Positions 16,120-25,700 of a stretch of DNA of 64,000 nt are shown one piece after another. The stretch comes from Leptotrichia sp. oral taxon 215 str. W9775 (lineage in GTDB: Bacteria > Fusobacteriota > Fusobacteriia > Fusobacteriales > Leptotrichiaceae). Made by a program: the position numbers and the translations under genes. The first letter of the stretch is position 1. Each line of letters starts with the position of its first letter. The stretch spans positions 62,001-126,000 of the forward strand of contig NZ_KI272874.1 of the NCBI RefSeq assembly GCF_000469505.1, given 5' to 3'. The notes beneath the pieces are model-generated. The model did not search any database. It was not told the origin of the DNA and saw nothing but the letters and a program-made list of their open reading frames with translations.

Positions 16120-18873
16120 GTGTCAGTTTGGATGGATTTGACAAATACAATGCGTACTTGGAAAGGAGGATGCGTTGGAATTGTAAGAGCTGAATTGGAA
16201 ATAGCTAAAAATTTAAAAAAAGAGAATCCGGAAATTCGTTTTTGTGTAAGTGAAGAGATAGGATTTTCTGAAATAAAATCAGAAGAATTAGAGTGGCTTT
16301 GGAATTCTGACAGTGTATCAGATGCATATATTAAGCATTTTAACAGAAATAATAGAAGTGCTGATTTTGAAATACCGGAAGGATTAAAAAAAGCAATAAA
16401 TACTTCGCCAGCTAGAATAGAAAGAGTAAGAATTTTAAAAAAGCTTGTGCATTCTAAATTACACGGTATAAAAAAACTAATAGCAATACTTATTACGAAT
16501 TCAATTTATATACCATTAAAAGTAATTTCAAAATTTAGAAATGAAGTTCGTAATAAGTTATTTTATAAAAAAGAAAACTATGAATTTGTTCATCCTTTTA
16601 AAGAGAATGATATAATTTTTTCTTGTGGTTGGTATACAAGTAATAAAGAATACCAATATTCAAGATTAAAGTCATCGTTAGGAAATATAAAATTAATTTA
16701 TTTAGTTTATGATTTAGTATTAGTAAAAAAAGGATTGAAACATTTGTATGATGGTCAAAAAATCTTTTCAAAATACTTGACATGGATTTCTACTAATTGT
16801 GATTATATTTTTTATGGTGGAGAGACTGCTAAAAAAGATGCAGAAGAGTTTTTTAAGGAAAATAAATTACCTATAAAAGAAGGGTTTCCTGTAAAATTTG
16901 GTTCTAATATAATAAAAAATGCTAATAGCTGCTCAAAAGAAGATGTTTTAAAGAAATATAACATATCAGATGAGTATATTTTAGCAGTAGGTTCGATAGA
17001 TCCTAAGAAGAATTATATGACGATATATAGGGCATATAAATTAATGTTACAATCATTGCCTAAAGAAAAAATACCACAATTGGTAATTGTTGGAGGACAT
17101 CCAACTGGAATAACAGGAGAGTTTATAGGAAATGATACGGAATTATATGGAAAAATAATTTTAATAACACCATCAGATGAAGAATTAGATGTTATTTATA
17201 GAAATTGTAAATTTACTATATTACCAACTGTTTATGAAGGGTGGAGTTTGACATTACCTGAATCTTTAAGTTATGGAAAGTTTTGTTTATGTTCAGATGT
17301 ACCTCCTTTAAGAGAAATAGCAGGTGAATTAACAGATTATGTCGAAACAATGGATTCAGTAGAATGGATGAATAAAATATTGTATTATAATGAGAATGAA
17401 GATGTATTAAAATCTTATTCTGAAAAAATAGAAAAAAATTGGAAATCAATAACTTGGAAAGATTGTGGTCAAAAAGTAAATGAGTATTTATTACAAATAG
17501 CTAATAAAAATTTAGAATATAATGGGAAAATTTATTATGATTTGACTTTAATCTGGCATTCAATTTTTTCAAAATCTAATGTAAGTGGGATATTAAGAAC
17601 ACAATTACAATTAGCTAAAAATTTGATTAGAGAAATAGAAAATATAGAATATATTGTTCTCCTAGATGATAAGTATGTTGTTTTAGATAAATATTCAATA
17701 AATCAATTATTTTCTAGTAAATCTATAGAAGAAGGGTTTAAAGAATTAGGTCATCAAATTGAATGGTTAACAACTCAAAAATCATCAGCAATTTATGAGA
17801 AGAAAAGAATGTTATCACGAAACGAAAAATTTGGAGAAGTAATATGGTTGATGATTAGTTTATTTCCTTCAAAAATTCAAAAAATGATGGTAAAACATAT
17901 AAATAAAATAAAAGAAAAAAAAGGGATACAAATAAAAAAAATAAATTACTTACTTCCTTTTAAGAAAGAAGATATATTTTTTACAGTAGGAGTAGGATAT
18001 AATGAACACATTTATGAGGTAATAGAAGATTCTAAAAAGAAAAATCAATTTAAATTTTTTCAATTAATTTATGATTTTACTCCAACTATTGTTCCACAAA
18101 CACATAAGGAAGAAACTAAGAAGTTCTATAAAGTATTTTTAGATAGAACTTACAAGCTTAGTGATGTAGTATTTTATGGTGGAAAAACAGCTATGTTAGA
18201 TGGTATGAAATATGCCAAGGACAACAATCTTCCAGAAAGAGAAGGGATACCTGTAAAATTTGGAAGTGATGTTACAGTAAAATCAAATTTAGATGATAAA
18301 AAATTAAGAGATAAAGTATTTGAAAAATATGATATTGATAAATCTTATATTATGGCAGTTGGTTCTATAGAAGCAAGAAAAAATCATGATATACTATATC
18401 AGGCATATTTGGAATTAATGAAAACGACAGAAGACTTACCTCAAATGATTTTCTGCGGATATCCTGGATGGAAAACTGAAGAACTGTTAGAGAAATTAGA
18501 AAGAGATGAAAGAATAAAAAATAAAATAATTATAATAACTCCAGATGACACAGAATTAGAAATTTTATATAAAAATAGTTTATTTACAGTATTAGCTAGT
18601 TTATATGAAGGTTGGAGTTTAACCCTGCCTGAAAGTTTAAATTATGGGAAGTTTTGTATTGCTTCAGATGTCGCACCTCTTAAAGAGATAGGTGGAGATT
18701 TTATTGATTATGCAAATCCTTATAATGCAAAGGAATGGGCAGAGAAAATATTATATTATTATAGAAATTTAGATAAATTAGAAGAAAAAAATAGAAATAT
18801 AGAAGAAAATTGGAAATCCATTACATGGGAAGAATGTTCTAAAAATGTAGCAAAGGAATTAAAAAAATATTAG
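16120..18873 (+). CDS. Tandem two-domain GT4 glycosyltransferase (internal duplication)
   Basis: A 917-residue protein made of two homologous GT4 units. The first spans about 1-460 and the second about 465-917. Both contain the same series: an N-terminal D-L-T element, PFK-E-DI(I/F)F, Y-D, (V/I)FYGG-TA, G-PVKFG, AVGSI(D/E)-(K/R)KN, LYEGWSLTLPESL-YGKF, SDV(P/A)PL(R/K)E and ENWKSITW. Donor-binding E-x7-E glutamates are intact in both (near 374 and 831). Tandem GT4 polymerases such as WbdA build repeating mannose polymers, so with GDP-D-rhamnose genes upstream and Wzm/Wzt downstream a role as chain polymerase fits. The start is GTG with GGAGGA at 16105-16110. Both domains look active, but specificity is unproved. 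Confidence 0.85.
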   Translation: MSVWMDLTNTMRTWKGGCVGIVRAELEIAKNLKKENPEIRFCVSEEIGFSEIKSEELEWLWNSDSVSDAYIKHFNRNNRSADFEIPEGLKKAINTSPARIERVRILKKLVHSKLHGIKKLIAILITNSIYIPLKVISKFRNEVRNKLFYKKENYEFVHPFKENDIIFSCGWYTSNKEYQYSRLKSSLGNIKLIYLVYDLVLVKKGLKHLYDGQKIFSKYLTWISTNCDYIFYGGETAKKDAEEFFKENKLPIKEGFPVKFGSNIIKNANSCSKEDVLKKYNISDEYILAVGSIDPKKNYMTIYRAYKLMLQSLPKEKIPQLVIVGGHPTGITGEFIGNDTELYGKIILITPSDEELDVIYRNCKFTILPTVYEGWSLTLPESLSYGKFCLCSDVPPLREIAGELTDYVETMDSVEWMNKILYYNENEDVLKSYSEKIEKNWKSITWKDCGQKVNEYLLQIANKNLEYNGKIYYDLTLIWHSIFSKSNVSGILRTQLQLAKNLIREIENIEYIVLLDDKYVVLDKYSINQLFSSKSIEEGFKELGHQIEWLTTQKSSAIYEKKRMLSRNEKFGEVIWLMISLFPSKIQKMMVKHINKIKEKKGIQIKKINYLLPFKKEDIFFTVGVGYNEHIYEVIEDSKKKNQFKFFQLIYDFTPTIVPQTHKEETKKFYKVFLDRTYKLSDVVFYGGKTAMLDGMKYAKDNNLPEREGIPVKFGSDVTVKSNLDDKKLRDKVFEKYDIDKSYIMAVGSIEARKNHDILYQAYLELMKTTEDLPQMIFCGYPGWKTEELLEKLERDERIKNKIIIITPDDTELEILYKNSLFTVLASLYEGWSLTLPESLNYGKFCIASDVAPLKEIGGDFIDYANPYNAKEWAEKILYYYRNLDKLEEKNRNIEENWKSITWEECSKNVAKELKKY

Positions 18874-18915
18874 GGTGTATCAATTTAAATGATATTAAAA
18901 GGAGTAAAGGAAATT

Positions 18916-20079
18916 ATGCAGATGATAAAAAAAATATTTATAAGTTTCTGTCTAGGAATATTAGTACTAATAATGTTATCATTTTTATTAAAATTAAATC
19001 CTCAGACTAAATTAGCAGGAGTTTTTATTCCAAATGAGAAACCAAAACTAGAGAAAAAAGCTATTTTATCTGGTAAATATCAATTTGAATACGATAAATG
19101 GTTTTCTGATAATTTTCCATTCCGTAGCTATATAGTAAAAGCATATGACCAAATTTTGTATTCTTTTAAAAGTGAATTTAATGGAATACAAAAGGGGAAA
19201 AATAAAGACTTACATGGGACAATGTGGATAGATGGTTATTTAATTAATGAGTATGATAAAACTGTAGTAGATGAATATTTAAATAACATTGATTTTATTA
19301 ATCAGTATCTAAAATCAAAAAATAAAAGATTAATTTATATAATTTCTCCAAATAAAGCAGAAGTTCATAAAGAAACATTACCATTTAAATATAAGTTAAT
19401 AGATAAAGTTGTAAAAAATAAATCTGGATTAAGAAAATATATTGTTAATTTCTTAGATAAGAAAGAAATTTTTAATTTTGATACAACTTTATTAATGGAA
19501 ACAAAAGAAAAAGAAAATGAAAGAATGTTTCCTAAAGGTGGAATACACTGGAACCAATTAGGAGCTTCTTATACCCTTGTAGATTTATTTGAAAAAATGA
19601 ATAATTCTGGAATACGAATACCAAAAGTTTCAATAAAAAATGTAACATATTCAAATGTTCCAACTTCTGATGAAGCAGATTACAAAGACTTGTTAAATGT
19701 ATATAAGTCTTTTAATGACAGTCCTTATCCAGTAGCAGAATTAGAGTATACTGGAATAGATGAAAGAAAATATAATGTATTTGGAATGACAACAAGTTAT
19801 ACAAATATGATTGTAGAGCAATTTTTTAGATATGGAATGCCTTTTCAAAGATTTAAACGTCTTTATTATAATCAACTTCATTCGGAATTATATTATAATA
19901 ATGGTGTTATTTCAGGTGAAAGATGGCTACCAGGGATACAGATGGATCAAGTAAATTATCAAGAAATACTCGATTCTTATGATATATTAATAATAGAACA
20001 TAATGCAGGAGAACTTCCACAGGCACATATGGAATTTGTAAAAAATTTTGCTAATTATTTAAAAAATATCAAAAATTAG
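18916..20079 (+). CDS. AlgJ/AlgX-like (DHHW-type) SGNH O-acetylation protein
   Basis: An N-terminal membrane anchor is followed by an exported SGNH-hydrolase-like domain with IIEHNAGELP near the C-terminus and the conserved GGIHWNQLGA motif about residue 209. In alginate systems AlgJ/AlgX works with the MBOAT protein AlgI to O-acetylate polysaccharide in the periplasm, and here an MBOAT gene follows 19 nt later. The start at 18916 was preferred over the in-frame ATG at 18889, because AAAGG lies just upstream and the anchor then begins MQMIKKIF. The upstream choice would only add nine residues. Confidence 0.8.
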   Translation: MQMIKKIFISFCLGILVLIMLSFLLKLNPQTKLAGVFIPNEKPKLEKKAILSGKYQFEYDKWFSDNFPFRSYIVKAYDQILYSFKSEFNGIQKGKNKDLHGTMWIDGYLINEYDKTVVDEYLNNIDFINQYLKSKNKRLIYIISPNKAEVHKETLPFKYKLIDKVVKNKSGLRKYIVNFLDKKEIFNFDTTLLMETKEKENERMFPKGGIHWNQLGASYTLVDLFEKMNNSGIRIPKVSIKNVTYSNVPTSDEADYKDLLNVYKSFNDSPYPVAELEYTGIDERKYNVFGMTTSYTNMIVEQFFRYGMPFQRFKRLYYNQLHSELYYNNGVISGERWLPGIQMDQVNYQEILDSYDILIIEHNAGELPQAHMEFVKNFANYLKNIKN

Positions 20080-20098
20080 CTGAGAAAGGAGTTGAATA

Positions 20099-21517
20099 AT
20101 GGTTTTTGCATCACCTATTTTTTTATTTTTATTTTTACCAATAACATTATTAGGATATTATTTAATTCATCCTAAATTTAGGAATTTTTGGTTATTTTTG
20201 ATGTCTTTTATATTTTATGCTTGGGGTGGTTTATCTTATGCTCTAATTTTACTTTTTTCAACATTAATGAATTATCTTTTTGGAATATTAATTGATAAAT
20301 CAAAAGAAAAATATAAAAAAAGTATATTAATTTTATCAATAGTTTATAATTTAGGAATTTTAGGATTTTTTAAATATTTTTCATTTATTCTTTATAATAT
20401 ACAGGAAATGATTAGAATATTTATTCCTCAATTTACTATGGAAATTCCTAAAATTTCATTGCCAATTGGAATTTCATTTTTTACATTCCAAATAATGTCT
20501 TATGTGATAGATTTATATAGAAAAGAAATTCGTTTACAAAAGAGTTTTCTTAATTTAGGACTTTACATTATGCTATTTCCTCAATTAATTGCAGGACCTA
20601 TAGTAAGATATATTGATGTAGAAAAAGAAATTTATGAAAGAAAAGTTGATACAGATAAATTCTATATTGGGTTAAAACGATTTGTTCTAGGGCTTGGAAA
20701 AAAAGTATTAATAGCAAATGCAATGGGAAGTTGGGCTGATTATGCATTTACAATTTCCTTGGATAAATTAAGTACACCGTTAGCGTGGCTGGGAATTTTT
20801 GGATATACAATGCAGATATATTTTGATTTCTCTGCTTATTCAGATATGGCTATTGGATTAGGAAAAATGTTTGGATTTGACTTTTTAGAAAACTTTAATT
20901 ACCCATATATTTCTCAAAATATCCAAGAATTTTGGAGAAGATGGCATATGTCCTTATCAGGATGGTTTAGAGATTATCTTTATATACCTCTTGGTGGGAA
21001 TAGAAAAGGTAAAAAGAAAGCATATATAAATAGTTTTATTGTTTTCTTCTGTACGGGATTATGGCATGGAGCAGCTTGGAATTTTATATTTTGGGGATTA
21101 TTTCACGGAATGTTTTTAATTATTGAGAAAATAGGATTTGGGGATATTTTAAAAAGGATTCCAAGAATTTTTAGACACATATACACATTATTAGTAGTAA
21201 TTATAGGGTGGGTATTTTTTAGGGCTGAAACTTTCACTATGGCACTAAGATATTTGAAACGACTATTTATTTTTGATTTTAATAAATTAGAATATTTTTT
21301 CTTAGGATTAGATAATTGGAAAATTTTTATGGGGTTGTGTGCTATAATTTTTTCTTTACCTAGTATACAGTTTGCCAAGAAGTATTTAGCAAATAATATA
21401 AAAGAAAGTTTTTTATATGAGTTAAGTAGTATGCTATTATACATTATGTTATTCTTGATTTCCATATGTTTTATTACAGGGTCTAGCTTTAATCCTTTTA
21501 TATATTTTAGGTTTTAA
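20099..21517 (+). CDS. MBOAT-family O-acyltransferase (AlgI/PatA-like)
   Basis: Multi-pass membrane acyltransferase that passes acyl groups across the membrane to an exported partner. Motifs: FFTFQIMSYVIDLYR, PQLIAGPIVRY, FDFSAYSDMAIGLGKMFGF, FWRRWHMSLSGWFRDYLY and the catalytic-His region GLWHGAAWNFIFWG. The 472-residue length is normal for AlgI-like proteins. It is paired with the preceding AlgJ-like protein. The likely role is O-acetylation of the exported glycan; the substrate is inferred from context. Confidence 0.92.
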   Translation: MVFASPIFLFLFLPITLLGYYLIHPKFRNFWLFLMSFIFYAWGGLSYALILLFSTLMNYLFGILIDKSKEKYKKSILILSIVYNLGILGFFKYFSFILYNIQEMIRIFIPQFTMEIPKISLPIGISFFTFQIMSYVIDLYRKEIRLQKSFLNLGLYIMLFPQLIAGPIVRYIDVEKEIYERKVDTDKFYIGLKRFVLGLGKKVLIANAMGSWADYAFTISLDKLSTPLAWLGIFGYTMQIYFDFSAYSDMAIGLGKMFGFDFLENFNYPYISQNIQEFWRRWHMSLSGWFRDYLYIPLGGNRKGKKKAYINSFIVFFCTGLWHGAAWNFIFWGLFHGMFLIIEKIGFGDILKRIPRIFRHIYTLLVVIIGWVFFRAETFTMALRYLKRLFIFDFNKLEYFFLGLDNWKIFMGLCAIIFSLPSIQFAKKYLANNIKESFLYELSSMLLYIMLFLISICFITGSSFNPFIYFRF

Positions 21518-21553
21518 ATTTTATTAAGTCAAAAAAGAAGGGAATTAATTTAA

Positions 21554-22327
21554 ATGAGAGTATTGAAAGAAATATACAATTATAGACAGATGATTTACAG
21601 TTTGGTTAATAAAGAGCTCAAAGTGAGATACAAAGGATCTATTTTAGGTTTTTTCTGGACATTTTTAAATCCGTTATTACAGTTGACAATTTATACAATT
21701 GTATTTTCTGTTATTTTGAAATCCAGTATAAAAAATTTCCATATCTATCTATTTGTAGGACTTGTTCCATGGATTTTTTTTACGACATGTATTCAAGCTG
21801 GTTCTGTTAGTATAGTAGCAAATAAAGATTTAGTGAAAAAAATTTATTTTCCTAGAATAGTATTGCCTATAGCTACTGTAAATGCTGCATTTATGAATAT
21901 GGTTTATACAATGATAGTAGTTATTTTAACAGTATCTTTCAGTGAAGTTGGATTAAGTTGGTACGTGTTATTATTACCAATTATTATGATTTTACAGTAT
22001 ATAATGGTACTAGGTATTACCTTCATATTTGCTGCATTGAATGTATTCTTTAGAGATTTAGAGTATATTTTGAATATAGTTATAATGGCTTGGTTTTATG
22101 CGACACCGATTGTTTATTCAATAGATATGGTTCCTGCAGAATATAAAGGAATATTTTTAATGAATCCAATGACAAGTATTATAATATTTTATAGAGAAAT
22201 ACTATATTATAAAAAATTACCAGATTTTTCATTTTTTGGGAGTGCAGTGCTGTATAGTATAATTATGATATTTGTTGGATATTTTGTGTTTGAGAAATTG
22301 CAAAAAAGCTTTGCGGAGGAACTATAA
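21554..22327 (+). CDS. wzm: ABC-2 type polysaccharide exporter, permease (Wzm)
   Basis: A 257-residue permease with six predicted membrane segments and the family pattern VNKELKVRYKGSILGFFW, PLLQLTIYTIVF, DLVKKIYFPR and FRDLEYI. It forms the channel that moves finished undecaprenyl-linked O-polysaccharide or teichoic-acid-like chains across the inner membrane. It overlaps the ATPase gene by one base (TAATG), so the two are coupled. Confidence 0.94.
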   Translation: MRVLKEIYNYRQMIYSLVNKELKVRYKGSILGFFWTFLNPLLQLTIYTIVFSVILKSSIKNFHIYLFVGLVPWIFFTTCIQAGSVSIVANKDLVKKIYFPRIVLPIATVNAAFMNMVYTMIVVILTVSFSEVGLSWYVLLLPIIMILQYIMVLGITFIFAALNVFFRDLEYILNIVIMAWFYATPIVYSIDMVPAEYKGIFLMNPMTSIIIFYREILYYKKLPDFSFFGSAVLYSIIMIFVGYFVFEKLQKSFAEEL

Positions 22328-23067
22328 TGAAAGAAATAGCTATAAGTGTAGACAATGTTGAAAAGAGTTTTAAAATTTATAAGGATAAAGGATTTACATT
22401 AAAAGAAAGAGTATTGTTTTTTAAGAGTAGAAATGCATATGTTAAAAATAATATTCTTAAAGGAATATCTTTTGATATAGAAAAAGGAGATATTTTAGGT
22501 ATAATTGGAAAAAATGGTTCTGGAAAAAGTACTCTATTGAAATTAATCACAAGAATTATATATCCTGATTCAGGAAGTATAAAAATAAATGGAAAGGTAT
22601 CCAGTTTAATAGAACTTGGAGCAGGATTTCATCCAGATATGACAGGGAGAGAAAATATTTATATAAATGCTTCTATATATGGATTAACAAAAAAGGAAAT
22701 TGATGCTAAGTTAGATACAATTATTAAATTTTCAGAATTAGAAGAATTTATAGACAGTCCAATTAGGACATATTCTTCTGGAATGTATATGAGGTTGGCT
22801 TTTTCAGTAGCAATTAATGTCGAAGCAGAAATTCTTTTAATAGATGAAATATTATCAGTTGGAGATGCAAATTTTCAAGCAAAATGTTTTAAAAAAATGC
22901 AAGAATTAAAGGATAGTGGCATAACTATAGTTATAGTATCTCATGATTTACATACAATGAAGGAATTATGCAATAAGGTAATCTGGATAGAATCAGGTAA
23001 AATCAGGGAAAGTGGAGATGCAGAGACTGTAATTTCAAAATATTTAAATGAAATTATGAATAGTTAA
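22327..23067 (+). CDS. wzt: ABC-type polysaccharide exporter, ATPase (Wzt), short form
   Basis: Complete nucleotide-binding domain: Walker A GKNGSGKST (61-69), the exporter-type segment LIELGAGFHPDMTGRENIY, signature YSSGMYMRLAFS (near 150), Walker B ILLIDEILSVGD and H-loop VSHD. At 246 residues it ends right after the ATPase and lacks the C-terminal carbohydrate-binding domain of O8/O9a-type Wzt. This is the architecture of exporters that do not read a chain-terminating cap. A 262-nt AT-rich gap with a long palindrome follows. Confidence 0.94.
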   Translation: MKEIAISVDNVEKSFKIYKDKGFTLKERVLFFKSRNAYVKNNILKGISFDIEKGDILGIIGKNGSGKSTLLKLITRIIYPDSGSIKINGKVSSLIELGAGFHPDMTGRENIYINASIYGLTKKEIDAKLDTIIKFSELEEFIDSPIRTYSSGMYMRLAFSVAINVEAEILLIDEILSVGDANFQAKCFKKMQELKDSGITIVIVSHDLHTMKELCNKVIWIESGKIRESGDAETVISKYLNEIMNS

Positions 23068-23133
23068 AGAATAATACAATAGTCTTAATAGAATAAAAAT
23101 AAATAAAAGTATGAAAATTGATGCAATATAAAG

Positions 23134-23168
23134 TTTAGATACTTTTGGAATTTCCAAAAGTATCTAAA
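23134..23168. repeat. 35-nt perfect palindrome in the gap after wzt
   Basis: Two 17-nt arms mirror each other around a single T at 23151 (left arm 23134-23150, right arm 23152-23168). Part of the right arm (GTATCTAAA) recurs directly after it. No T-tract follows, so it is not a standard terminator. It could be an operator, a transcript-stabilising stem or a recombination point. The rest of the 23068-23329 gap shows nothing but A/T-rich spacer. Confidence 0.85.
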
Positions 23169-23329
23169 GTATCTAAAAATATTGGAATAAATAAAAAAAG
23201 TAAAAAAATAAAATCTAATATACTTTATATAAAAGAGTATAATGGGGAAAATGGGAAGACTTTTTGCTAGAATATTTAATTAAATAGAAAATATAAGATA
23301 TTATATCTTTAGAAAGATAGGTCGAACTA

Positions 23330-25657
23330 ATGAAAATATTAGAAAAATATAATTTTTATAATATAAAAAAACAAAAAATAAAATTTTCAAAATCTCTAAT
23401 TATTTGGGTGTTTTTTTTATTTATTGGAATAGTTGTTCCATCAATAGTGGCAATAAAAAATGAATCACAAAAAGAAGAAGCTTCTAAATTATACAACTGG
23501 CAATTGTCTAAAGAATTATCAAAAGGAACAGTTTTTGAACAAAAAGTTTATATTCCAGGGTATATAACAAAATACGGAGTCTTATTTACAACATATGGAA
23601 GAAGTAATAAAGGTAAAATAAAAGTTGAATTATCACAAGGAAATAAGAAAAAAGTAGAAATAATAGATATGTCTAAAATAAAAGATAATGATTTTCATTT
23701 TTTTAATCTTAAATTTTTTCAATTTAAAAAAGGAGAAGCTACCTTAAAAATAGAAGGAATTGATGGCGAAGTAGGAAACTCAGTATCTATGCATGAAACA
23801 GAAGATATTATGTATGGAGAGTTACTTCAAAATGGAGAAAACACAGAAAAATCATTAGTTCAGAGGCTAGAGTTTTATGAAGTAAATACTATAGTAACAG
23901 GACAAATCATATTTTTATTTTTAGCAATATCGAGTTATTTTTATTTTTTAAAATTGATAAAAAAACAGAAAAAAAATAATATTAAAATATATATAGTAAC
24001 AGCACTAATAGCATTTTTTTTAATAAATATAAAAGCTCCAGTACTATCATTTAAAGCAGAACCTTATGCAGAAGAATTTTATGACTTTTTCTATTATGCT
24101 CGTAAAGGAATTACAGGAAATATTTTTAGAATGGAAGGTGGTTATTTTCCTTTATTCCATAGATTGATAGCAATCTTAATAGCAAAATTAGGATTTAATG
24201 CCAAATGGACAATTTTTTTAATGTCAAATGTAGCTATTTTAATTATAAGTTTTGGATCTTCTGTCTTTATATTACATAGATTTAGAAAGTATGGGAACAT
24301 ATTTTTTAGATTTACAATAAGTATATTATTTGCGGTATTTAATATATTTCCATATGCTGAAACTCATACATTTATAGCATTTGCATATATGAATATAATA
24401 ATGATTTTTTATATAAGTTTAATAGACTTTAACGAATTAAAGAGAAAAAATTATATATTATTAATGATATTAACAGTATTATTATGTATTTCAAAATTAC
24501 ATTATATTACGTTGCTACCTGTTGCAATGGGAATTTTAATATTGTTGTGGAAAAAATTGAAAGTAAGAGAAAAAATATTTCTTACTTCTATTGTATTATC
24601 AACAATGATTCAATTAGTTTATACATATAGACATACGAAAAATTGGATAAGATTTGATAATGAACCAGCATATAGAATAGTTGGAAGGCATACTACAGTT
24701 TGGTTTAGACCAATAGGGAAAATAAAGATTCTAGAAATAATAAATATAGGAACACATCAGATAATACAGCAATTTATAAGTATATTTAACTTTGGAATAG
24801 AACAAAGTCAAAATATTCTTAATTTAAATATGATGTATCTGATAATTTTTATAATAATAGTAGGTATTTTAGTATATATCAGTATTAAAAATAGAAATAG
24901 AGAAAGTGTTATAATATTGAGTTTACTATCTTTGATTTTTATTAATTCGTATTTGAATGTTATATCTAAGGTATGGAGTGGTTTAAATCTTTGGTCAACA
25001 GCATTTGGAGCAATAAATACAAGACATGCATTATTAACCAGAATACCAATGCTTCTTATATTAGTATTAATTCCTTCTATTTTAAAAAGAAATATTGGAG
25101 AAAAAAGAAATAATATAAAAATTTTATACAATATTTTAATAATATTTATCATATCAAGATACTCTCCAATAATAAATAATAATGTTTTTAGATATGATGA
25201 AGTTCATTCAGATTGGAAAATATATTCAAAGTTTTATAAAACTGAAAGGTGGACTCTCCCAATTTATCCATTCTTTATAATGGAAAATCAAAAAGGTTAT
25301 TATATTGGAAAAGAAACAGGTAAAATAGAATATACTTATTTTTTAGGTGAAAAATACTATTTAGATGATTTAAATTCAAAAGAGGAAACAACAGAAATGG
25401 TATTACCAAAACCTCTTAAATTAGAATATCTATATACAAAAAGAGTAAGAAACTATAATTTTGATAAAATAAAACTTATAGGATATGATATACAAGGAAA
25501 TAAAGTATTAGAACTATTACAACTTAATGATAAGGAGAGAAGTTATATTGGATTTAAAAATGATAATCCAAATATAGAAATTTCAAAAATTCAATTTTTA
25601 AATGAAAATAATAGAAAAGCATACATAGTTCCTGAAATTGTAATAGGAACTCCATAA
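23330..25657 (+). CDS. Large multi-pass membrane protein, possible GT-C glycosyltransferase (GtrC-like)
   Basis: Not assigned to a named family. Residues 22-42 form one membrane segment, then an extracytoplasmic β-rich domain of about 140 residues follows (RKVYIPGYITKYG; LKIEGIDGEVGN). From about 190 on there are 9-11 hydrophobic segments with short loops, and a hydrophilic C-terminal domain ends the protein (from about 610). The acidic pair AEPYAEEF in the first loop after the second membrane helix (near 237-244) resembles the acidic loop of GT-C enzymes. The genes that follow encode a GtrA protein and a GT2 enzyme, matching a three-component Gtr glycosylation set. The RBS is weak. Confidence 0.55.
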   Translation: MKILEKYNFYNIKKQKIKFSKSLIIWVFFLFIGIVVPSIVAIKNESQKEEASKLYNWQLSKELSKGTVFEQKVYIPGYITKYGVLFTTYGRSNKGKIKVELSQGNKKKVEIIDMSKIKDNDFHFFNLKFFQFKKGEATLKIEGIDGEVGNSVSMHETEDIMYGELLQNGENTEKSLVQRLEFYEVNTIVTGQIIFLFLAISSYFYFLKLIKKQKKNNIKIYIVTALIAFFLINIKAPVLSFKAEPYAEEFYDFFYYARKGITGNIFRMEGGYFPLFHRLIAILIAKLGFNAKWTIFLMSNVAILIISFGSSVFILHRFRKYGNIFFRFTISILFAVFNIFPYAETHTFIAFAYMNIIMIFYISLIDFNELKRKNYILLMILTVLLCISKLHYITLLPVAMGILILLWKKLKVREKIFLTSIVLSTMIQLVYTYRHTKNWIRFDNEPAYRIVGRHTTVWFRPIGKIKILEIINIGTHQIIQQFISIFNFGIEQSQNILNLNMMYLIIFIIIVGILVYISIKNRNRESVIILSLLSLIFINSYLNVISKVWSGLNLWSTAFGAINTRHALLTRIPMLLILVLIPSILKRNIGEKRNNIKILYNILIIFIISRYSPIINNNVFRYDEVHSDWKIYSKFYKTERWTLPIYPFFIMENQKGYYIGKETGKIEYTYFLGEKYYLDDLNSKEETTEMVLPKPLKLEYLYTKRVRNYNFDKIKLIGYDIQGNKVLELLQLNDKERSYIGFKNDNPNIEISKIQFLNENNRKAYIVPEIVIGTP

Positions 25658-25700
25658 AGGAAGAAAAAATAAAATTTAGAAAGGAAATATATAAAAATAA

